Positions 15,582 through 19,670 of a DNA stretch of 19,670 bases are shown here, in pieces. Made by a program: the position numbers and the translations under genes. The notes beneath the pieces are model-generated. The model had not been told where the DNA came from. It searched no databases and worked only from the letters and a program-made list of their open reading frames with translations. The stretch is from contig JAITLE010000267.1 of the NCBI GenBank assembly GCA_031278075.1, forward strand, positions 1 to 19,670. The letters run 5' to 3'. Source of the DNA: Bifidobacteriaceae bacterium (GTDB taxonomy: Bacteria > Actinomycetota > Actinomycetes > Actinomycetales > WQXJ01). Numbering within the stretch: position 1 is the first letter of the stretch; every line of letters starts with the position of its first letter.

Positions 15582-16309
15582 GAGTAGCTCCTCCTTCGGT
15601 CCGGCGGCGGCGTGACAGCCCCTTTGAACTGGACGTCGACGCCGCCCAACGGGTAGTCCTTGCGCTGCGGATGGCCCACCCAGTCGTTCGGCAACAAGAT
15701 CCGGGCGAGCGCCGGGTGACCCACGAACACGATCCCGAACATGTCGTAGGTCTCCCGCTCGTGCCAATCTTGGGTCGGGTAGACGGAAACCAACGACGGG
15801 ACGTTGGGGTCGGCATCGGGCGCTGTCACCTCGAGGCGTAGCACCCGGCGGCCGTGCGTCACCGACATCAAGTGATAGACGGCGTGTAACTCGCGGCCCT
15901 TGTCGGCGGGGTAGTGGACGCCGTTGACGCCGAGGGACAGCTCGAAACGCAAGTCCTGGTCGTCGCGCAGCAGCCGGGCGACCTCCGTCAAGTGCTCGCG
16001 GCGGACGAACAACGTCAGCTCGCCGCGGTCCACCACCACTTTCTCGAGCGCCTCAGCCAGGCCGATGCCGCGCAGGTCCTCCACGAGCGTGTCCACCGCG
16101 GCGTCGAACCAGCCGCCGTAGGGGCGGGGGCTCGAACCCGGGATCTCGACCGTCCGCGCGAGCCCGCCGAAGCCTGACGTGTCACCAGTGCCGCGCACGC
16201 CGAACGCGCCGTGGCGGACCTCGGTGACCTCGGGACCGGCTGAGGGCGCCTGGGTGAGATCCTGTGTGGCCTCCAACGGGAGGCTTTCGGGGATGGGCGT
16301 GTCCGTCAT
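15578..16309 (-). CDS. nuoC: NADH-quinone oxidoreductase subunit C (30-kDa)
   Basis: NuoC is the peripheral-arm connecting subunit, without cofactors (243 aa). The 30-kDa-subunit signature is clear: HERETYDMFGIVFVGHP (183-199), RILLPNDWVGHPQRKDYPLGG (203-223). Residues 1-65 form an N-terminal extension (acidic, then Gly-rich, AFGVRGTGDTSGFGGLAR), of the kind seen in actinobacterial NuoC, before the conserved WFDAAVDTLVEDL. nuoC and nuoD are separate genes here, unlike the fused nuoCD of E. coli. The chosen ATG at 16309 overlaps the nuoB stop as ATGA. The 89 codons that stay open upstream overlap nuoB and are Gly/Arg-rich, so they are excluded. Confidence 0.96.
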   Translation of the reverse strand: MTDTPIPESLPLEATQDLTQAPSAGPEVTEVRHGAFGVRGTGDTSGFGGLARTVEIPGSSPRPYGGWFDAAVDTLVEDLRGIGLAEALEKVVVDRGELTLFVRREHLTEVARLLRDDQDLRFELSLGVNGVHYPADKGRELHAVYHLMSVTHGRRVLRLEVTAPDADPNVPSLVSVYPTQDWHERETYDMFGIVFVGHPALARILLPNDWVGHPQRKDYPLGGVDVQFKGAVTPPPDRRRSYS

Positions 16310-16866
16310 ACCAGCAGTCCCCCAAGCTCGTTCACCGGCGCCGCGTTCATGGCGGCCGCCTCCGCGGCCCGCGCGACCTTCAAACGGTCGACGCCCAGGC
16401 CCTCTGCCTCGATCTGTTTGTACAACTCGATCACCGCGTGGATCAGCATCTCCGGGCGCGGCGGGCAGCCGGGGATGTAGATGTCGACCGGGACCACGTG
16501 GTCCACGCCCTGGACTATCGCGTAATTGTTGAAGATGCCCCCCGACGAGGCGCACGAGCCCATCGAGATGACCCACTTCGGGTCCGCCATCTGGTCGTAG
16601 ACGCGGCGCACCACCGGGGCCATCTTGTGGGCCATGCGGCCGTTGACCAGCATCAGGTCGGCTTGCCGGGGTGAGGCCCGGAAGACTTCCATGCCGAACC
16701 GGGAGATGTCGAAGCGGGACGTGCCCACAGCCATCATCTCGATGGAACAGCAGGCCAAACCCATGGTCACGGGCCAGAGCGACCCGGCCCTGAGGTGGTT
16801 GACCACCTTCGCCACCGTGGTCAGGGCGAATCCCTCCGGGGCCCTGCCCTCGATTCCGTCAGCCAT
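16306..16866 (-). CDS. nuoB: NADH-quinone oxidoreductase subunit B (cluster N2)
   Basis: NuoB carries cluster N2, the last electron carrier before quinone (186 aa). The family-defining tandem cysteines are C39-C40 (GLACCSIEMM), with C105 (SMGSCASSGG) and C134 (IPGCPPRPEM) completing the four ligands. The rest, including FGMEVFRASPRQADLM and NNYAIVQGVDHVVPVDIY, is typical. The C-terminal ~25 residues are Ala-rich. The ATG at 16866 is preceded by a GAAGGGAG stretch and follows nuoA by 15 bp, one of only three non-overlapping nuo junctions. Confidence 0.97.
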   Translation of the reverse strand: MADGIEGRAPEGFALTTVAKVVNHLRAGSLWPVTMGLACCSIEMMAVGTSRFDISRFGMEVFRASPRQADLMLVNGRMAHKMAPVVRRVYDQMADPKWVISMGSCASSGGIFNNYAIVQGVDHVVPVDIYIPGCPPRPEMLIHAVIELYKQIEAEGLGVDRLKVARAAEAAAMNAAPVNELGGLLV

Positions 16867-16881
16867 TGCCGCGACTCCCTT

Positions 16882-17244
16882 CTAATCCCAATCGAGGCCG
16901 CCGCGGCGCCACTCGTACACCAGCGGGACGGTCACCAGCGCGAGGAACGCCATCATGGCGACCGCCGCTCCGAGTCCGAGCGCGTCGAAGTTCGCGGCCC
17001 ACGGGTAGAGGAACACCACCTCGATGTCGAACACGATGAAACTCATCGCCACCAAGTAGAAGCGGACCGGGAAACGGCCGCCGTCGCGAGGATGCGGTGA
17101 GGCCTCGATGCCGCACTCGTACTCCTCCAGCTTGGCCTTGTTGTAGCGGTGGGGACCGAGCACCCAGCTGGCGCCAAGCCCCCCGAAGCCCATGACCAAT
17201 GCCACCGCGAGCATCGCCAGGACGGGCACATAAGGGTTGGTCAT
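16882..17244 (-). CDS. nuoA: NADH-quinone oxidoreductase subunit A
   Basis: NuoA is a small membrane subunit with three hydrophobic helices (120 aa). It shows the conserved loop YECGIEASPHPR (42-53, containing C44 near the quinone entry region) and the FDIEVVFLYPWA motif (72-83). The C-terminus ends EWRRGGLDWD with a TAG stop. The ATG at 17244 has GGAGGTGG (17254-17261) nine bases upstream, a good Shine-Dalgarno. It starts 34 bp after the reductase gene with no terminator between them, so the reductase is probably cotranscribed as the leader gene of the nuo operon. Confidence 0.97.
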   Translation of the reverse strand: MTNPYVPVLAMLAVALVMGFGGLGASWVLGPHRYNKAKLEEYECGIEASPHPRDGGRFPVRFYLVAMSFIVFDIEVVFLYPWAANFDALGLGAAVAMMAFLALVTVPLVYEWRRGGLDWD

Positions 17245-17278
17245 TTCTTCAATCCACCTCCGTCGGTTGAGCCGGGCC

Positions 17279-18616
17279 TCACGCGGCCGGCGCCATTCGG
17301 GCTAGCGTGGCGATGGTCCGGTCCATCCAGTCGCCGCCACTCGGTTCGTAGAGGTCGCTGAGAAGCTTCATCACAAGCTTCATCAGGTTTTTGCGCGGCA
17401 GACCGTAACGGGTGCAGACCGCCATCACTTGGGGGCGCTCAATCAGCTTGACGAACACTCTGCCCAGCGAGAAGTAACCGCCGAGCGCCCGTTTCATCTC
17501 TTCAGGATAGGTCCAAAAGGCCGCTTCCCTGGACTCGCCCGCGGGGCGCGCGAGCGCTTGGGCGACAGCTCCGGCGGCCAGGCGGCCGGACTGCATCGCA
17601 TAGGCGATCCCCTCGCCGTCGAACGGCGAGACCATGCCGCCCGCGTCGCCGACCAACAGCAAGCCCCTGGCGTAGAGCGGCTGCCGGTTGAACGCCATGG
17701 GCAGCGCCGCCGAACGCGGTGGGTCCACCATGTCCGCCTCGGCGAAGCCCCAATCCGAGTCCAGGGTCGGCAGCCAGCGGCGCAGCAGGTCGCGATAGTT
17801 GACGGGGGCGGACCCGGCTTTGGGCCCGGCGTTTGAGCTGACCGCGCCGACGCCGACGTTGACCAGTCCGTCCGCTTCCGGGAAGACCCAACCGTAGCCG
17901 GGCATCAGTTTGCCCTTGCCGGGGGGCCCGTCCCACAGCTCCAGGTGCGATTCCATCCAGTCGAGCGCCCCCGCGCGGGTCGGCTGCCGTCTCAGTTTGA
18001 ACCGCGCCCGCACGGCGATGCCGACCGGCCGGTTCGGCTTCTTCAAGCGGCCGATGGCAGTGGCGAGCCGGGCGGCGCCGCCGTCCGCCGCCACCACGAC
18101 TGGGGCCTTGAACAGGCGTTCCCCGTCCGGGGTGGTGGCTTTGACGCCGATCACGCGGCCGGTCGCGTCGTCCAGAACGGGGTCGGTGACCTGGGTGTTC
18201 TCCATCAGTTCGGCGCCGGCGGCGACGGCGTGGCGGGCGAGGATCGTGTCGAACTTCTCGCGTGGCATGGTCAGACCGAAGTCGGGGAAGGCGGCGAGTC
18301 GGGGCCACGGCAACTCCAGTCGGTGGCCGCCGCCGAAGACTCTCAGCCCGCGGTTGCGCAGCCAGCCGTCCTCTTCTTTGAGGGGGATGCCGAGGTAGGC
18401 AAGCTCCTTGACCGCACGCGGGGTCAGTCCGTCGCCGCACGCTTTGGCGCGCGGGAACGAGGTCTTCTCCAGGAGCAGGGGAGCGAGGCCCGCTTTGGCC
18501 AGGTAGGCGGCCGCAGTGGACCCCGCCGGCCCGGCGCCGACGACGATCACATCGGATTCGTCACCGCGGCTTCGGGGCAACAGGCGGCCTTTCGAACTAG
18601 GTTTGGCTTGTGACAC
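17279..18616 (-). CDS. Geranylgeranyl reductase family flavoprotein (MenJ-like menaquinone reductase)
   Basis: This 445-aa FAD-dependent protein contains the dinucleotide fold DVIVVGAGPAGS (22-33) with Glu50 at the end of the second strand, FPRAKACGDGLTPRA (54-68), VVAADGGAARL (174-184), MPGYGWVFPEADGLVNVGVGA (238-258) and the FAD-pyrophosphate motif LLVGDAGGMVSPFDGEGIAYA (320-340). These match the mycobacterial MenJ type, which saturates one isoprene unit of menaquinone; neighbours menG and nuo support that role. Archaeal-type lipid reduction or chlorophyll reduction are unlikely here. The start is uncertain: GTG at 18616 places ~20 residues before the FAD fold, as in relatives, but lacks a close Shine-Dalgarno and may be leaderless; the ATG at 18706 would cross the candidate promoter. 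Confidence 0.88.
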   Translation of the reverse strand: MSQAKPSSKGRLLPRSRGDESDVIVVGAGPAGSTAAAYLAKAGLAPLLLEKTSFPRAKACGDGLTPRAVKELAYLGIPLKEEDGWLRNRGLRVFGGGHRLELPWPRLAAFPDFGLTMPREKFDTILARHAVAAGAELMENTQVTDPVLDDATGRVIGVKATTPDGERLFKAPVVVAADGGAARLATAIGRLKKPNRPVGIAVRARFKLRRQPTRAGALDWMESHLELWDGPPGKGKLMPGYGWVFPEADGLVNVGVGAVSSNAGPKAGSAPVNYRDLLRRWLPTLDSDWGFAEADMVDPPRSAALPMAFNRQPLYARGLLLVGDAGGMVSPFDGEGIAYAMQSGRLAAGAVAQALARPAGESREAAFWTYPEEMKRALGGYFSLGRVFVKLIERPQVMAVCTRYGLPRKNLMKLVMKLLSDLYEPSGGDWMDRTIATLARMAPAA

Positions 18617-18774
18617 GGTGATTCTACATAGCCTGCCTGCCAATTCGTCCAATGCGGGCGGGCGGGCGCAGCTGAGCCCATGGCGCATATCAGAAAACCG
18701 CGCCAATTGAAATTACGAAACAGCGGTGATGCACAATTGGGGGCGCGGGCGGTGATTCGGCGCGCAATTCGGTC
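18617..18774. other. menG-reductase intergenic region with AT-rich patch
   Basis: This 158-bp spacer is the largest internal non-coding gap. Besides the promoter candidate it has a locally AT-rich stretch (about 18690-18740) that stands out in the GC-rich surroundings. Three AATT-centred sites occur at 18705-18708, 18735-18738 and 18766-18769; the first two are full CAATTG palindromes exactly 30 bp apart, with the third 31 bp further. I see no terminator with a T tract after the menG TAA and no recognised operator such as a Rex site. Confidence 0.4.
18621..18652 (-). promoter_or_regulatory. Candidate promoter for reductase and nuo operon, possibly leaderless
   Basis: On the minus strand, a TTGGAC -35-like hexamer (18647-18652) is followed after 16 bp by TATGTA (18625-18630), overlapped by a better -10 match, TAGAAT (18621-18626, five of six bases of TATAAT). 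Either choice puts transcription start within a few bases of the GTG at 18616. No Shine-Dalgarno lies close to that GTG. A leaderless mRNA, common in actinomycetes, would explain this. Spacing of the TAGAAT option is not ideal and no start site has been mapped. Confidence 0.35.
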
Positions 18775-19503
18775 TTATGCGCCGGACGCGGTCCGGCGCT
18801 TGGGCGCCGTCGCCTCGTGCAGAGCGACGACTCCCCCGGTGACATTCACATGGCGCGCGGCGCGCCAGCCCGCCAACTCGATCTGGCGCTCCAGCTCACC
18901 CTGGTCCGCCCAGGACCAGATGGACTCCGCCAGGTACCGGTAAGCCTGATGGTTCGACGCGACCAAGCGGGCGAGGAACGGCATGAGGCGGCGCAGATAC
19001 CAGCGGTAGACCGCGCGCCACACCCGCCTGACCGGGCGCGAGAACTCACACACCACCAGGCGGCCGCCGGGCTTGGCGACCCGCAGCATCTCAGCCAACG
19101 CGCCCGGGACGTCCTGCACGTTGCGCAAGCCGAAGGAGATCGTCACCACGTCGAAGGTCGCGTCCGCGAAAGGGAGGCGCGCGGCATCGCCCGCCACCAA
19201 GGCGACCCGGGCCGCCAGCGAACCCAGCCGAGACTGGCAGCGCAGCAACATGCCGGCCGAGAAGTCGCACGCGACGACATCGGCCCCCCGGCGCGCCAAG
19301 ACGATCGAGGACGTGCCGGTTCCCGCGGCCAGGTCCAAGATCGCCTGGCCGCTCGTCGGCCCGACCCGGCGCAGGGTCTGGCGGCGCCACCAGTGGACCA
19401 AGCCCGCTGTCATGACGGTGTCCGCGAGATCGTACCGAGGGGCCACCGCGTCGAACATCTTGGCGACGGTCCGGGGTTCCTTGGCCAAGTCTGCGGTAAT
19501 CAC
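18775..19503 (-). CDS. menG: Demethylmenaquinone methyltransferase
   Basis: MenG (UbiE/MenH-type) adds the ring methyl group of menaquinone from S-adenosylmethionine. The 242-aa protein has SAM motif I LDLAAGTGT (56-64), an acidic residue at the end of strand 2 (D80), GDAARLPFAD (105-114), the family motif TISFGLRNV (121-129), VCEFSRP (151-157) and the C-terminal VTGGVVALHEA (221-231). The open frame runs up to an ATG at 19650, but those 49 codons have poorer GC3 and no family match. The GTG at 19503 aligns with the start of mycobacterial homologues (ahead of LAKEPRTVAKMFD) and has AGGA (19512-19515) eight bases upstream, so I chose it. It ends 158 bp before the reductase, with the promoter between suggesting partly separate transcription. 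Confidence 0.93.
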   Translation of the reverse strand: MITADLAKEPRTVAKMFDAVAPRYDLADTVMTAGLVHWWRRQTLRRVGPTSGQAILDLAAGTGTSSIVLARRGADVVACDFSAGMLLRCQSRLGSLAARVALVAGDAARLPFADATFDVVTISFGLRNVQDVPGALAEMLRVAKPGGRLVVCEFSRPVRRVWRAVYRWYLRRLMPFLARLVASNHQAYRYLAESIWSWADQGELERQIELAGWRAARHVNVTGGVVALHEATAPKRRTASGA

Positions 19504-19670
19504 GGCGCCAATCCTGGCACGCCAAGCGCGCCCGACCGCGGACCCGAGTCCCACATGAGCGTGCGCGAGACGCCCCCACCAGGCCTGACGCTCCACCAAC
19601 TGTTCGGGACGCGGTGCAGTGGACGCGGCTCGGGCGGCGGGCGTCACCATTCCTACACTTCTCCCGCCAG
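19504..19670. other. Region upstream of menG
   Basis: These 167 bp hold no supported gene. On the minus strand the menG frame stays open to an ATG at 19650, but codon use there is weaker. On the plus strand a frame from ATG 19555 runs off the window edge with no recognisable family sequence. The menG promoter presumably lies here; I cannot define it. Confidence 0.4.

Noticed and set aside
15582..15767. Upstream extension of nuoD
   Set aside because: Overlaps the conserved RKDYP region of nuoC; the ATG at 15581 has a near-perfect Shine-Dalgarno.
16310..16576. Upstream extension of nuoC
   Set aside because: Overlaps nuoB codons including the CPPRPEM ligand region and is Gly/Arg/Pro-rich; the ATGA overlap start at 16309 fits the family.
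17245..17278. Separate promoter between the reductase and nuoA
   Set aside because: The 34-bp gap is filled mostly by the nuoA Shine-Dalgarno region; no -10/-35 pair is visible.
19504..19650. ATG at 19650 as the menG start
   Set aside because: Would add 49 residues without family match and with weaker GC3. The GTG at 19503 aligns with homologue starts and has an AGGA at eight bases.
19555..19670. Possible divergent gene (for example an isochorismate synthase, often near menG) on the plus strand at the window end
   Set aside because: The 38 visible codons (Gly/Arg/Pro-rich) show no recognisable N-terminus of that family; too short to support.

Overview
The window is a single co-oriented gene block, read entirely on the minus strand, from a GC-rich bacterium. 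Gene order, protein signatures (NuoE, NuoI and NuoJ with long C-terminal tails, the DKVGTFGM variant in NuoM, MenJ-like reductase), frequent GTG starts and GC-rich codon use all point to an actinomycete (Actinomycetota). I cannot place it to order or genus from sequence alone. Everything present relates to one process: NADH oxidation by the proton-pumping type I NADH dehydrogenase (complex I) and the making of its menaquinone acceptor.

Layout in the direction of transcription (right to left). At 19503-18775 is menG, the last methyltransferase of menaquinone synthesis. A 158-bp spacer follows, containing an AT-rich patch and a candidate promoter. At 18616-17279 is a MenJ-like geranylgeranyl/menaquinone reductase. 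After 34 bp comes a complete fourteen-gene complex I operon, nuoA to nuoN (17244-1115), in canonical order: nuoA, B, C, D, E, F and G (16306-14244 holds the quinone-site subunits B, C and D; the NADH module is E, F and G), then H, I, J, K, L, M and N. Forty-four bases after nuoN is a long-chain trans-polyprenyl diphosphate synthase (1070-51), whose product is the menaquinone side chain. The quinone-side-chain, tail-reduction and ring-methylation enzymes therefore bracket the enzyme that uses the quinone.

Ten of the thirteen nuo junctions are 4-base ATGA or GTGA overlaps. Nine are consecutive (B/C to J/K) and the tenth is M/N. Only A/B (15 bp), K/L (4 bp) and L/M (14 bp) have gaps. I see no intrinsic terminator anywhere from menG to the end, and the only sizeable non-coding intervals are 18617-18774 and 19504-19670.

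All catalytic and cluster-binding residues expected of a working complex I are visible (FMN/NADH site, N1a, N1b, N2, N3, N4, N5, N6a/b, the quinone-site His/Tyr of NuoD, and the Glu/Lys residues of the antiporter-like subunits). The one consistent exception is cluster N7 of NuoG, for which all four ligand positions are non-cysteine. The less ordinary material is local: low-complexity tails on NuoE, NuoI, NuoH and NuoJ; in-frame tandem repeats in nuoJ and nuoG; two G-quadruplex-type motifs on the template strand; a pair of strong GC hairpins inside nuoG; and a possibly leaderless promoter before the reductase gene. I found no mobile element, CRISPR array, RNA gene or unknown multi-gene system.
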